This document shows positions 26,353-39,057 of a stretch of 64,000 bases of DNA, one piece after another. Origin of the DNA: Lanius collurio (taxonomy: Eukaryota; Chordata; Aves; Passeriformes; Laniidae); NCBI GenBank assembly GCA_020086605.1, contig JACBWW010000020.1, positions 12,770,898 to 12,834,897 on the forward strand. The letters run 5' to 3'. Under the pieces are notes generated by a model. It saw only the letters and a program-made list of their open reading frames with translations, was not told where the DNA came from and ran no database searches. The position numbers were made by a program, and so were the translations under genes. Each line of letters starts with the position of its first letter. The first letter of the stretch is position 1.

Positions 26353-27654
26353 AAACCCCTAAGAGACACAGAGCAAAATATTTTGTGCCCCAAATTTTCA
26401 TAACAAGTAAGTGAGAAACACAGACACTACTGTCAGTAGGCTTAAACTCGATAGAAATGGGGACTGTCCCTCTGCTTGGTAAATGCTGATATTGTGAAGA
26501 TTGTGAAAGTTCATTTAAATCTGTTATGAATCCTTCTAGTAAATATTAATAAATTACTTTCTGCTTGAAGACAAGGACCTAAAATTTCTTTCTTTTCCTT
26601 CAACTCTTGCAACTTCTGATTTGTCCTTCTTTCTACTCCTTCTCCTTGAACTGAAACATATTCCTCATTTTATGATGACCAGAGCACAACATGCAAATAA
26701 TGAAAACAACTCTAGTATTAACTGAGGTTATGGAAGCATGCATTTTGGAATTAGGAATGTGTGGAAGAAGTATGGGAATCATAATGATCTCAGATCTACT
26801 ACATATATGCAAACCAGCAGAAGTGTGCACAAAGATTATTGTCCTGTATGGTAAAGCACAGACCGCTGGTTTTGTCAAACAAACCTCCAGTGGGAAGGTG
26901 AGCACCTACAAGTGCTTTTGATGTTTGGGCTGGGCTCAGTGTTTCACATAATTAATACTCTTTTTTTAAAACCAGCAAACATTGTATTCATGTTTTGATG
27001 AAAGAGCAACACAATAGCATAGGCAAAGGGTCCTAGAACACACACTTAATAAAATCAACATCAAAATGCCTCTTGACCTCAGCTGTAACATCAGCAGCCT
27101 CTGTGTATGAGAATAGATGTCTGAAGTTGATTTGCAGTGAAGAGAAGTTTCTGATAAATGGAGGAAAACATTTTTTGAAGGGCTTGTAGCTTGTCCAGCT
27201 AATGGTAGAAGCACACTATTGGCTAAGTCAGTCTTTTAATCTGGTAGCAGCTCTGAACTCCTGACTGACATTATTCACACAGAGCAGCTTCTGCAGAGAA
27301 TGTCTGCCAGACTCTCTCTCCAAGAAAACTCCACCTGGTATAGGTGGCTATGAATGAATCTGACCTGTCCCCTACTCTCTGCCTTGGTCATCCATGACAT
27401 TTCAAGCACAGTTCAGGCTCTTTACTTTTGAGACCCTTCACGGCCACTAAAAAAGATCCCAGCGAGTTGCAGAGTGAAGACTACAATCAGTTTCAGTGTA
27501 GTCTCTCACACGCAGTCCTCTGAGGTACAGAAATCACTGTGGTAAGAAAAAGCTATCTGGGGCAGAAGCAGAACTTATTTTTAGAGCTCTGAATCTGAAG
27601 AATGAACTTCCAATAAGCTGAAGACCACCACAGAACTTCCTGTTCCAGCCATAT
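26353..27654. other. Unique sequence between repeat copies, no gene seen
   Basis: AT-rich sequence containing short frames on both strands (for example around 26,633-26,921) that mirror each other and show no domain. Confidence 0.5.
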
Positions 27655-27751
27655 TTGGCCTTGTCTTTCTAGCAATAATGAAAAGTGTCACTTTTGTTAA
27701 TTGTTTAATTCTGTGACTTTTTGACCTCGTCTTTTTAACAATAATAAAGAG
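27655..27751. repeat. Nested repeat: two 31-bp units around the 36-bp repeat
   Basis: A 31-bp unit at 27,655-27,685 (ttggccttgtctttctagca...) and a second at 27,721-27,751 (ttgacctcgtctttttaaca...) agree at about 25 of 31 bases. The differences are almost all transitions. They bracket the second copy of the 36-bp sequence also seen at 26,317. The arrangement suggests an old tandem array or the remains of an unrecognised mobile element. Confidence 0.6.
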
Positions 27752-29191
27752 AAAATTGGTGGTATCCCACCAGGAGAGACTGCTGCAGAAGATGCACCAC
27801 CACTGCAAAGCACACTGCCAAGGCTCATTGGAAGATCAGGCTGTATGTGTGAACAGCAAATACCCTGAAGGGGCCAATAAGAATATGCAAATATCCTTTA
27901 AATCTACAGATTTTGAAAAAGTACAATGCTGTCTCTCCTGGAGACTTCCAGCTAATGTGCTATTTCTGCTGTTCACCATCTTCAGTTACCCATGAGAGAA
28001 ATCAATGTTGGTTGAGGAAGGACTGAAAAAGTTATCAACACATTTGTCCCACTTGAAGGACACTTTTTATAACAGTGACAGATAAAACAATTTATATTAT
28101 AGTGCATTGGGCACACCTAAATGACAACTATTTTTACTCTTATTTTTTCCATCTGTGCAGCTCAGGAGTAGAGGGCAAGACTCACATCTACTTTTTGGGG
28201 TATGGAAGCTGGAAGGATTAGACGAAATGTTGTCAGACAAGCACCTTAATACATATCCATATGCCTTCTGCTAAATACCCAATCAAAGGCTCTGTGAATT
28301 TGAGTCTAGAAGGCTGGGATTCCTCAGTCCAATAGCATGTTTAATTAATTCCTCATTACCATAATATTGAATATTATAGCATCAAGTAATCCAGTAACTA
28401 CAATTTTCCTTTTCAAATGTGGAGTTCATTGGTGCAGTTGACAGCAAAACAACCCTGAGATTTCTCAAAAGCAAAATAACTTGCATTTATGTATTTATTT
28501 GTAAATGTATTTCTGAAAAACATCATATGAACTGTATTTAGTAAGATCCTTACAGAGCTTTTACTACCTCAGCATTAAATACAGAGAATCCTACTTGAGC
28601 GGTAATAATGTCATCTCTTTCTTTCTAAGGAAGCCTGTTTGACTTGACAAAACATGTATTGTCAAATGCATGGCAGGCACAGATGACTTGGGAGATAACA
28701 CAGCACAAGTAGTCATAAGGTCTAAAACTCAGAGAACTACCAGAAATTCCCATACAACTTTTATTTCTATGCCATATTTCTTGCAAATTTGTTCTTTCAA
28801 TATATTAATATTTATGAAAATGCCAAAATCATGAGAATAACTTTACATTTGCAAATGCTTTTTTTTTTTGGCTTCTACATCATCTTTCCACTCAATTTTC
28901 TTTGACAACTGTAGCTAGTGTAAGATGGCTATTGTGTATATGAATATGTAGTGATTTCTGTTTCTTGGGGACTTCTAACATAATCAAAAATAAATAATAA
29001 TAATTAATATCTACCTGTCAGATATGGCATCTTCCATGAAGAACTAAAATCAAAATCATAACTTCCAAGGGAGTTTGCCAGAAGTAAAATAAAATCTAGA
29101 AATACGCTCATCTGTAACCAGGCCAACTTACTTCATAACACTTCTTGTAAAAGCAGGAATCACATAATGTTCCCTGGGTAATTCTGTGATG
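27752..29191. other. Unique AT-rich sequence, no gene seen
   Basis: AT-rich, with a T run near 28,858-28,869. No repeat family or exon recognised. Confidence 0.5.
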
Positions 29192-29197
29192 GCCAAC
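29192..29197. repeat. Target-site duplication, left copy (GCCAAC)
   Basis: GCCAAC immediately precedes the LTR start TGTGGAG. An identical copy follows the LTR end at 29,493-29,498. It is a clean 6-bp target duplication. Confidence 0.9.
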
Positions 29198-29492
29198 TGT
29201 GGAGATACCTCCCTGCCGAGAGGTCCTGGGGGAGGGGACCCTGGATGAACAGGGTTTGTCCCTGCTCCCTGCTCATATGTGCCTGGATGCCGTGTCCGAT
29301 TGGTTGGTGGGGGTTCCCAGGCTGGGGGAAAAGAGCTCGGGGTCCCATGGCTCAAAAAGGATCACCAGCAGGCCCCCATGCCATGCGGCCGGGAGAAATA
29401 AACATCTCTGAACCAACCCAATATCGTTCCATACTTCATTTCTACACATCTCACGGTACAATACTTGTGGAGAGAATTCCCTGTTAGCAACA
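29198..29492 (+). mobile_element. Solo LTR (family B), plus strand
   Basis: A 295-bp LTR running from TGTGGAGATACC to ...TTAGCAACA, with canonical TG...CA ends and perfect GCCAAC duplications on both sides. It is related to the 282-bp 3' LTR of the Y-box element at 43,697-43,978: both begin TGTGGAG(A/G)T(A/G)CCTC, share a 'gaccctg' and 'tgtccctg' U3 segment, 'gggtcccatg', 'ccatgcgg', 'aataaa...catctctgaa', and a U5 end of the type 'atacttgt...attccc'. They are clearly different subfamilies. The 6-bp duplication fits a class II (ERVK-like) integrase. There is no adjoining internal sequence. Confidence 0.9.
29397..29402 (+). terminator. LTR polyadenylation signal AATAAA
   Basis: AATAAA in the R region of the solo LTR, at the place where the related LTR at 43.7 kb also carries it (…GGAGGAATAAATCATCTCTGA). 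Confidence 0.7.
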
Positions 29493-29498
29493 GCCAAC
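29493..29498. repeat. Target-site duplication, right copy (GCCAAC)
   Basis: Right-hand partner of the duplication at 29,192-29,197. Confidence 0.9.
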
Positions 29499-32400
29499 TT
29501 GCTAAATGCAAATGTTGCAAAAAGCCTTGCAAACAATTAGGATTAATTCATAGCTCCCAGTAATACTGACTATACTTCATGGGGCAGGTCTGGCAAACCC
29601 CTTCATGTCGGTCCTGAAGGGACACCTTGCTGCATCCTCGGAGTGCATTAGGGCAAGCCCTGGAGATCACCATCTCCCTTAGCGCTGGTTTACTGGAGGA
29701 AACCCACAAAGCAGTCAGAAAGGGAGAGGCAGCAGGTCCCTGTGGAGCACAGCCAGTCTTCAGTAAGCTACACACAGCTACACAGTAGTTAATCCCACAG
29801 GAGCAGGATGAACCAAATCAGCAGTTCTCAGGACAATGCTATGATTTGGGTTTAGCAAGGAAAGTGCTGATGACAGAGACATAACAGAATCATCTATCAT
29901 AACCCAAATAAAGAACTACATGGGGTTTTTTCTTTAGGGTCTGGGGGTTTTTTTCAATATATCAGCATGCATACAGAAAGGATGGATTGTTTGGAAATGG
30001 TTTAATTTCTCAAAAGGGATAGAGATCCCAGAAGTTTTTATTCCTTCAGCTGATGCTGATAGACAATCCTGGATGCTCAGTACCTTTCAAAATAAGGTCA
30101 CAGATATGAGATAGATTAGAGCCTAATTTTCAGTTATCTTTTAAAAAAAGGATCTGGGTTACAGTCTTGAGAAGTAGAATACTTGTAAGAAGTTTGTATT
30201 GTCTTTCTGCTCCACATAATAGAGTGGCATGTGGTATTTTCTGTAGGTGCACACATTCACTTTACATCCAATCTGAAATCAGCATGTTCAGATCGTATAA
30301 TACTCAGCCATGTTGCTGCCCTCTTTGAATGAGTTTAGGCAATTATACCCAGGTCCATGGATGTATTTAGGTGCCTGATGACCAATAGAATCAGCAGGAG
30401 CTGGGTGTTTAATTATCTTCACATAGCCAGGACAGAATGGTGGAAAACAGCCTGTTTCTAAAACTATCAAGGGCATGCCATAACCAGTGACTGCTGTGAA
30501 CAGCAAGGCTGGGACCCTGGTCAGTAGTGCTGCAAGGCACACTGTGAATGCAGCTAGGACAAAAGGACACCCCTCACTTGTTAGGATCCCCTCCTAGAAG
30601 CCAACACAGCCACAGCTCTCAGTCTCCATAGGACATTCACAAAAGCAAACCTGCACCAGCATGTACCCAGAGGAGCCTCACCACACCCAAACACACAAGG
30701 GCAGCTGTGCACACCACCCAGCTGTATCACAGAGCCTGTTCTTCTCCATTACCACATGGGATCAGGCCCTGCTTCTGCTTGAAGTTGCCCATGTGCTTGT
30801 ATGGGCCTGTACTTCACCAATGTTCAGATGCAAACCTGTGCATGAATTATTCAAAGGCATCTGTAAAATTAATTTTGAAAACTGTAAAATACTGATCTGA
30901 TGACAGGCTGGTCATATCTTCCATGGTTTCATTACCTCAAATGAATGTGAAGAATCAGGAAATGTTTTGGTTTAGTTTCTCATTGAACTACTGAAAAAGA
31001 AATGTATTCTTCCTGATGCTTCACCTGTGAACAATCAGGTCTGCAGGCAGCACTTCTGCCATCTCCCTGAGTCATGGAAGGGCAGACACCAGCCAAGGGG
31101 GGCAACACTTGGGCACTGCCCCTGATATGGCCAACAGAGCTGCCCTCTGGCATTGGTACTTGGATCAGCCTGAGTGCATTTCTCATTTGAGTCCCCGTTC
31201 TGCCACTGCCGAGTTAACAAGGTTTGTAATGGAGCATGTTCAGACTTCCAACACATTAGGAATAATGCTAATGATATTATATGTTTTGTCTGCATTACAG
31301 TCTGGTGCTTAGAAAATAAACATCTTGGCTTTGTCTCAATGTTTATCTTCAGTAAATACCTCAGCTTTGTCTCAACAATTATCTCTCCACAGCAGACCAT
31401 TATCCAGTAGCAACATATAATTAATTTAACAGTACTGTTTAAAATATATCCTCTTTGTGCTGCAGAGAAAGGAGTTGTATGTGGAAATGTCACGGGCCTC
31501 ATGTATTCTTGGAATTAAAACAGAAATTAAGTCATTCAAGCTATTTTTTATCTTCTCAGCTTTTGTTTTCCTATTTCTTGTTTTGCACAATACAAGCTCT
31601 CTCTGGCTGGTGAGGAGATTGCAGTTGGAGAACTCTGGAAGGCTTCCAGGCAAAGCATATTTTAGGGCAGTCCTATGCCAGGGGCTATTGCACGTGATAG
31701 TAACAGATAAAGGTCCAGCATATCACCTGAATCTACTTCAAACTGATGAGAGGGCTTTAGGAACAGGTGGGCGTTGGGTTTCTTTGTATCTTCTAAGGAA
31801 AAGGTGTGAGAAGCTCCTGGTGATAATTGTTGAATATTAACATCGTGTTGATGTTTAAATCCGATTGCATGCAAGCCAGCAAGACACCTAGAAATTAGCA
31901 GGGTATTTAAAGGAAAAAAAATTTCTCAGTAATTGTGGGAGTGTAGGAGCACTGTGGGGGGAAACTCTGCCATGACTACAGTGCTCTGTGCAAGCGGCCC
32001 TGGCAGCAGCATCCGGGAGAAAACAGCTCTCTATCACGCATCAGTCTTTTTGCTGTCTACATTCTGTACTGAGCTAGCACTTAGCAAATAGGGTGGAGGA
32101 TCTATTCTCCTGTGCATCTACAAGTCCAGAGAAACTCTGTTAAGGTTGCAGAAGTAAATGAGATCACAACCTGGCTTGTGTTCATGAACACTTAAACTTC
32201 AGCAAAGATCTGAAATAGTAGGACCTCTCTGAGGTAAAAGGTTGCAGTGATGAAAAGAGGCTGAAGAGGAATGAATGGAAAAACTGAACAAGTAGATCCC
32301 TAGTGTGGATGGAAACAGTACTTGAAGTCTGCAGTCAAAATCACTATGGCTAGATCCAATAAAGGATACAGGTGTCTGGGGTGGGGGGTGGGAAAGAAGG

Positions 32401-35290
32401 AGGAATGCTCAAACTGAGACACTTGCAACCAAGCCTGGTATTTCCCAAACTCATCTGGTACCTCACTATCAAACCTCAGCATTCCTGGGCTTCTGTGCAG
32501 CCCATACTCACCACCATCTCACACGTGCTGATCTCTCAGTACCTATTTCATGCTTACAGCAGAGTGGCAACTCCAGACTAGGAATCCTAGCACTAAGGTC
32601 TCATGAAGGGCTCAGTCTAGTCAATGCACTCTGAGTACACCTCAGCATTGAATTTCATGCAGAACACACACACAGGGTCCTGTGCCTTGTAGGGGAGTCC
32701 AATATCTTCTACACAAACCAGCAGTTCACTTCTATCAGCTTTGGGACTTAATGCTGGTGGCACAACCCACATGAGCAGACAGCATCCCCTGAAGCAAAAA
32801 GCTGTCTCCACCCTTATCCATCATCAGGCACCAGTGCTGCAGCCAGAGCTGGGGAGATGTGGATGGAGGTTGCTCTCTAGTCTGCATTACAGCAGCATGA
32901 GGAGGTTTCATGCAGTAATTTAGAAAGGCTCCTTACAGGAACAGCTCTAGGGATACTCTCCACCTCTTCCAGGAACAATCAGATGACAATGCCACCTGGG
33001 CTGGCATTAACCTACAAGCCACTGGTGTAGCTGGTCAGGCCCAGCAAATTTGGCACTTGCTCATTCATTGGGAAAGACAAGCTAGAGGTTTCTACAGAGC
33101 TCTGTTATCCCTGCTATGTGGACAAAATTAAAGTAAATTTAAGATATGTGATTCAGCCTTGTGCTTCAGGAGCACTGGTGGGACAGGGGAGTCTTTGTTT
33201 CTGTTCCTCTTAAGTATTTTATCCGATATGAAGTGCTTGGATAATTCAGTGAGCAAGGATGCACCCACATGAAATGATGAAGCAGTCAATAAAGAAGAAA
33301 TCAGGTCCCTGAGTAGGAGCAATGTGACATGCTTGGAAAATTGCACACAGGCAACAAATTTTTGATACGAACTTCAGTATAACCAAAAGTAAAGTCATTC
33401 ATTACAGGGCAAATCTTTCAGGTCATACTCACAGGTTAATGGAGCTCTTAGAAGCAGTGAACCTGCAGGGAGGCCAGGGCAGATAACCCAAAAGGAGGAA
33501 ATGTTTGCTTCAACAAAAGTAATCCTTGTGTGTATGAACCTGGGAATTCTGGATGCTATGGACAAAGTCTGTGACTGGTCTCAGTTTAAAAGTGTTCTGG
33601 CCTCACATGTACAAGTCAAGAGGTTTCAGATGAGAGTTCACTGAATGACTGACAACTGTAAAATGTGTCTTACAGCAAGAATTTCCAAAAGTTGAAGCTC
33701 TTCAGTAGAGCAAAGGCAAAGGCTCATATAGGTGTAATTTAGGAGTACCTGTATTTGAAGCAAAACTTTGGAGTGGGTTCTCACACACATCTGTCTAGAT
33801 AATCTGCCTTAGAAATAAGGCATGTGGTTTCAGCAGAGAAGAGAAATTACTGCTGGAACAATCTACATGGAGCAGAGGGTAGATTCTTCATCACTGTGCA
33901 TAATTTAATTAAACTTGGTTGGTTTATACGAAGAAGATCAGTAGTTCGAACAGGAACAAATGCAGAGAAACCCTTTGATCCATGTTATGCAGAAGGACAA
34001 GTGAGATGATTAATTCTGGATATCAGTCAATGAAAAGTAGGTCATGCCACACTCTGCTGCCCCTTCACTCTTCATCCCTCAGCACCAGGTCTGTGAGCAG
34101 TGGCAGCCAAGTGAAGCATCTCCAGCATTGCCTTCCTCCACCCTGAGATGAGGAATCCAGGACCAGCAGGAGTGGGAGAGAGAGACAGGCAAGAAGATTT
34201 CAGTGCAGGAACAGAGCTTGGAAATTCAGGAATTAATACCATGTTTTCCTTGGGTTGCATAACTCAATTGTTGAGCAAGAGAAGAGCGCAGATGTGGGCT
34301 GGTAGGATCTAGAATAAATTAATTAGAAATTAAGAGTCTGAGAGCCAGCTGGAAACTTCCTACGAGGCCAGAGAGAGTTCTTACAGAAGAGGGTATCACT
34401 CTGTGTCCATCTAAATGAACTGGCAACACACACTGTCTGCCTTTCTCTCTTACACATACAAGAAAAAAAAAAAGAAACATAGACTATTTTGAAATACATC
34501 ATGATATTAAAATCATTCCCATGATTAGGACAGTGCAGAGTTTTCTTCGCTTCTGGGGTTTAGAGTCCTATGTGAGATCCAAATCCTACAAGGCAGGCAG
34601 CGATCCCCTCTGACCAACCTTGAGTGTGTTGTCTCATGACTTTGTGAATGCATCCATCAAGGATGTTGCAGTGACCTCTCTTGGTAAACTCTGTGTGTGT
34701 CTGTGTGTTTCTTCTCAAGCTACTCTTGGCATGATATCTTCCAGGAGATACAGAAGCAAAATGAGTTCCAAACCAGTGCTAGCTGCCTAGAAGGAAGTCA
34801 GAATATTACCTACTCCTTACAAATAGTAAAAAAAAAAATACTCTGCCTGTTTTCACAGCGTTAACACAGCACAAGCATAACAGTTCAGCCAACAAAATTT
34901 GTCAAAAAGCCAGTCCAGATTAAACAAAATATTTTATCCCTGAGTACTCAAATCTCCTGCTTCGTTAAAGAATAGCACTTCATTAGAGTCGTCTTCAGTG
35001 CATTAGTCTCCTTTGACAATGGTATTACAAATCCCAGCACAAAATTAAAATACAACCCCACACAAGCTGTGAAAGCTCATGCCTGCATTTGCTCACTTCT
35101 CTGACCTCCCAGTTGTTCATCCTGGGCACAAGATGTATTCCAGCCATTTGAATTTGCACTCCAGGCTTTATCAAACTATTCTCACCATCCCCACCCTGAC
35201 CTGGGGGAAGTACTGTCTTCAGGACATTCTGCAAGTCACCAGTAGTGTTGCAACGGGACAGGTTGTTGATGGACAGGTAGATAAAGAATC
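29499..35290. other. Unique sequence, no gene seen
   Basis: AT-rich with GC-richer islands around 31,030-31,200. The longest frames (about 155 codons on the minus strand at 31,035-31,502, 127 on the plus strand at 31,457-31,840) carry no motif and overlap other open frames. Short A-runs occur at 34,460-34,475 and 34,828-34,840. No repeat family recognised. Confidence 0.45.
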
Positions 35291-35470
35291 TAGACCATTC
35301 TCCCATCTAGATAAAGAGAAGCTTTAGAAAGGACAAGGAAGCACTGGCACATGCTGCCTACAGCACTAGTGGAATCTTTAAGAACTGGTTTGACTGGCGT
35401 CTGTCAGGATGCAGGACATAGGCTCAGTTTATTCTGCCTTCCAACACTGTATTTCTGAATCTAGGCTGAA
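35291..35470 (+). repeat. Ancient CR1-type LINE tail
   Basis: The stretch 'gaagcactggcacatgctgcctacagc', 'gtggaatctttaagaactggtttgactggcgtctgtcaggatg', 'ggacataggctcagtttattctgcctt' and 'ccaacactgtatttctgaat' follows the plan of the older CR1/L3 3' end: a 'one-sided' helix-coding tail, 'gtcagg', 'cctgcct', then an imperfect terminal octamer. It is strongly diverged. Confidence 0.6.
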
Positions 35471-36024
35471 ATTCTGCTCCTGATGAGCTGTTGGGAGTAT
35501 CTGCCTGTTCCCTGCAACTTGGGAAACTGAGGAGACACACTTTGGCAACAGGCATTGAGGAAGGGGATTGCAAGTCATGTTAATCACCGTAGAAGAACCG
35601 TGATTAACTGTTGATTAAGGGGTTGACCCTTATCTACCACTATCCAAGTACTACAGTCATTGGTATTAACTGACATTTGAATCTTCAAACCCCAAAATGA
35701 GCAACAGCTTCCAGACTTTTATGACTTGCATTATTTTTAGCTGCTTACACAGTCCTCGTGATTGATCTGCGTGGAGCAGCTCTGCTGCAAGCCCCGAGGG
35801 AGGGGAGAGGAAGGGGTTCATGGAGACACATATTTCCATGGGTGATAAGCTCGCATCTGTTTTGAACCGTAAAATGGAAGCTCGTTGTGAAATCCTGTCG
35901 GAGCATACCTTTTAAATGCCAAACAAGCACAGCATCAGCAGCACATAAAGAAATATTTGAAAGGCCCTGGCGGGAAGCCAAGAGAACGTGGCTTAATGTT
36001 TCACCTAACCTCACCCCCTCGCTG
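35471..36024. other. Sequence upstream of the CpG island, no gene seen
   Basis: AT-rich to moderate GC. It contains a perfect 9-bp inverted repeat with TAAT cores (listed separately) and a third TTGATTAAGG motif just downstream of it. No exon supported. Confidence 0.45.
35579..35608. promoter_or_regulatory. Inverted repeat GTTAATCAC / GTGATTAAC
   Basis: GTTAATCAC at 35,579-35,587 and its exact reverse complement GTGATTAAC at 35,600-35,608, with a 12-base spacer. Each arm contains an HNF1/homeodomain-like TTAAT core, and a further TTGATTAAGG follows at 35,611-35,620. This could be a composite homeodomain binding site. The evidence is motif-level only. Confidence 0.35.
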
Positions 36025-36330
36025 GCTGGCTGTGCCCCGGCAGCCTCGCCTGTGTGACGTGAGCCTCCGAGCTCCGGCAGGCAGCTGCTCCCTGACTGCC
36101 TGCACTGTCTGCCCTGCTGGCAGCAGGACAAGGGAAACAAGGAGGCCAAAGCATAAAGCAGCAGAGCTCGGGAGCGGCGTGGCCAGGAAGACAGCGGAGC
36201 CTCCCCCCCGGCGGGGCTGGAGCGCGGCCTCTCCCGGGGCACCACCCGCGGAGCCACCCGCGCCCCGGCCGGGCCGCGCCGCGCCCTCCGGGAGGGGCCC
36301 AGCGCCGGGCAGACGCAAAATGCGGCCCTT
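36025..36330. promoter_or_regulatory. Orphan CpG island, possible promoter
   Basis: From about 36,025, and densely from 36,165 to 36,325, the sequence turns strikingly GC-rich, with roughly 23 CpGs in about 160 bases in the core. The surrounding tens of kilobases are AT-rich and CpG-poor. A CRE-like TGACGTGA lies at 36,055-36,062. In birds such an unmethylated-type island usually marks a promoter, so an unrecognised first exon or a non-coding transcript could start here. Long frames across it on both strands (for example 35,957-36,520 plus and 35,745-36,257 minus) are the usual result of GC-richness and show no domain. Confidence 0.6.
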
Positions 36331-39057
36331 TCACATCAGGCTGCCCTCACTGGGGGAGCGGTGTGGGAAAACTTGTCAGGCTGTGCCTTTCCTTTGGAAA
36401 AACTCACTTTCACTCCCCAGCCTCCAGTCTCCTGTCCTTTACATGCACCTAGAAATTTGCCTCCTCTTTCACACTCCTAAATACCTTCTCTTTAGCACAG
36501 AACCGTTTATTTTTCAATAAGCTGTATTAAAAGTAATTATCCAGAGGCCTGTATTCCTATGTCCTTACTGTGTAAAATTAGTACCCACCCCAGATACAAA
36601 AACCTGCAGAACGTCTGCTATAGTTCTGTTGCTATCACTGGCTGGCAGCTCAAGTTGAAAATAGAGCTCACAAGCATGATATGCCAAGAGAAACATTCTG
36701 TATGCAGGAATTTGGACTTACTGGATGTGAACAATGTTAATTCTTGTTTGATTGTACTCACCTCAATTCAAGTGAGATTTTTAGAATTGTCCTTTTACCT
36801 GCCTTAAAGTGTAAACTGTGGTTAAAGGGGGAGTAGAGGCACAAAGCTTTCAAAAGGATTTAGAGAAAACCCTCTTTGTGTAGCATCAACTCAAGTGACA
36901 AAGGTATTTCAGATCCTAAATAAAGAGAAGCAAGACTTTTTTTTGCTAGGTGCTGACCAAAAGCTTGGAGTTTAAGCCATAAATCACCAGCAATATGGTC
37001 TCATGACATAAGCGGGAACATAGTGGCAAAGCAGTTGCTGAATGGCAGCAAAACAGAAGTACAGATCAGAGACTGGTAGGAGACTAAAACCAAATGTGAT
37101 TCTTCTTGCAAAGAACGTATGAACTGACAGGAAGAAAAAGATCTAAAAATTAATACACGGTTTGGCCAAAACCAGATACAGAATTAAAATCAACTTAATT
37201 TTGTAAGGCTTGGATTTGTTTGTTTATTTGCTTAATAGATTTCTTTTTGATACAGCTGTTTTTCATTTTGGTTAGTTTCATTTTGAGGCAAAAGTGACGA
37301 AACCCCACAAGAAGGGAAGTTCTTGTGGTTTTTCAGGGGCATCCAGAAGCAGAGTAATGGAAAACCAACAATAGACAGGAAGGACTGGAAAGTGTGTGAG
37401 ACTTTTCCCAAACTCTGCCTAGTTCTGCAGACTGATGGTATATCATAACATACAGACTTTTCTTTGGGTTATAGAGGCTGCATACAGACCTTGTGTAGGC
37501 ACAGGGAGATGTTGTGATAAATTCCTAGAGAATGCCAAAGCTGACTTGCCTTTGGAAGTACAGTGATCCATCTCTTTCAAACCTCCCTCCTTGTGCTCCT
37601 TCCAAGGTCTCCAGTCTTTGTGCTCCAACAGCCATAGGACTGTTCTTGTGTTCAACCAGAAGGGCTGGAGACAAGTGTCTGTGCTCTCTTCCCTGCTTGA
37701 GCACCTGTATCATGTGAGGAACTGCATGGCTTTAACATTCCTCAGAGGTTGTATTAGCATTGGGTAAGTTTGGGCCAATCTCCCAAACACTGTAGAACCA
37801 CCATTTTTAAAAATTCCTCTTCTCAATAAAAAATCATGAGTGCCAGAGAAGGCACATTGCTCTAGATGGTGTTTTACTTCAGCTGCTTCTCTTTGTGTTA
37901 TCACAGGTACTTCCTGTAGCAAAAATATGCATAGGTGAGTCTATCAGTCTGTCTACTGAAAATATGTTAAATTTATTTTACAGGCTAATCAACACAGACT
38001 TTTGAACACAGTCTAAACTCATTTCATCCAACCACTCTGCACATGCAAAAAGAAAACAGAATGAACTCTGAACCTTGGACTGGCTATGCCCAGTCAGGAC
38101 CACTCAGTGCATCAGTCATCAGCAACAGAAAAGGAGAAAAAATGTTCAGGAACTCACCCCTGTCCCATTTCCAGGCACATACAGAACAGGCAGGACATGA
38201 CAAAAAGGCAATGTGTAGAGAATAGCTTTTACTCTGAGAATAAAATTCCACATTTTTTCCCATGCAGATTATGGAAATGTTTTGAGTAATGGATGAAAAT
38301 TACTCTTCTCCCCTGCTCCCACCCACCCAAGTACAGTTGAACCATCAGTTTCATTGAGCATGCATATTCCTTCTGCCTGTGATGCACATAACCTGCCACC
38401 ACTCAGGTATGGCACTGCCTTGTGATCTGTAATGTGTAAGCAGAGATGCAGGAGAAGCTCTTGCCTTTGCTTCACAGAATTAGGACTGATTTGCCTGCAG
38501 TTGTAAAGTTCAGACAGAATTCAGCCTATAAAGCAATGACTAAAAGTTTAACCATATTTTTTGCTATCATTAACATTCATCAAATAGGTACTGACCAGAT
38601 CTTCAGCTTGCTAAAGTCACCTTACCTTTAGATCTTTGAGAAGATGTTCGCCACTTGCTCTGTCTCTGGGCTGAAACCTGTAAGTGTGAAATGGATTTGA
38701 TTCTGGAGTTGTCCAGAGTCTAATGGCATCCAACCTTGCTTGTTTCCCCACCCAGCAGCAGAGAACATGGAGGTGTGTGTGCACCACAGGAAGGATGTGC
38801 ATGGGATGTGTGCTAGCTGGGGTGCATGCAGGAGCCCAAGGGTTGCCACAGGGAGCTCAGCACATCCCTTGGGGACACCTCTCTTGTCCCACCACCCACA
38901 GAACACTACTAAATACAGTGGGGACATGTTTCTGTGTCACATTGAAACTCCTCAGAACTCTCTTTCCAGCTGTCATATGCAAGAAAGCCTCTTTCTTATA
39001 CCACTCTTACAAAAACAAAACAATAGGACAAATATACAAATATAAAAATAAAACAAT
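36331..39057. other. Unique sequence, no gene seen
   Basis: AT-rich, with short frames on both strands. Just before the LTR there are A-rich, partly repeated motifs (aaacaatagga twice, 39,020-39,061). No gene or repeat family recognised. Confidence 0.5.

Noticed and set aside
31035..31840. Frames of 155 codons (minus) and 127 codons (plus)
   Set aside because: No motif, low-quality starts and overlapping open phases. No splice sites of quality bound them.
35745..36520. Long open frames (170-187 codons) on both strands across the CpG island
   Set aside because: Both strands are open because stop codons are rare in GC-rich DNA. The minus frame starts at a non-ATG codon, no domain is visible, and the frames run into AT-rich DNA without splice signals.
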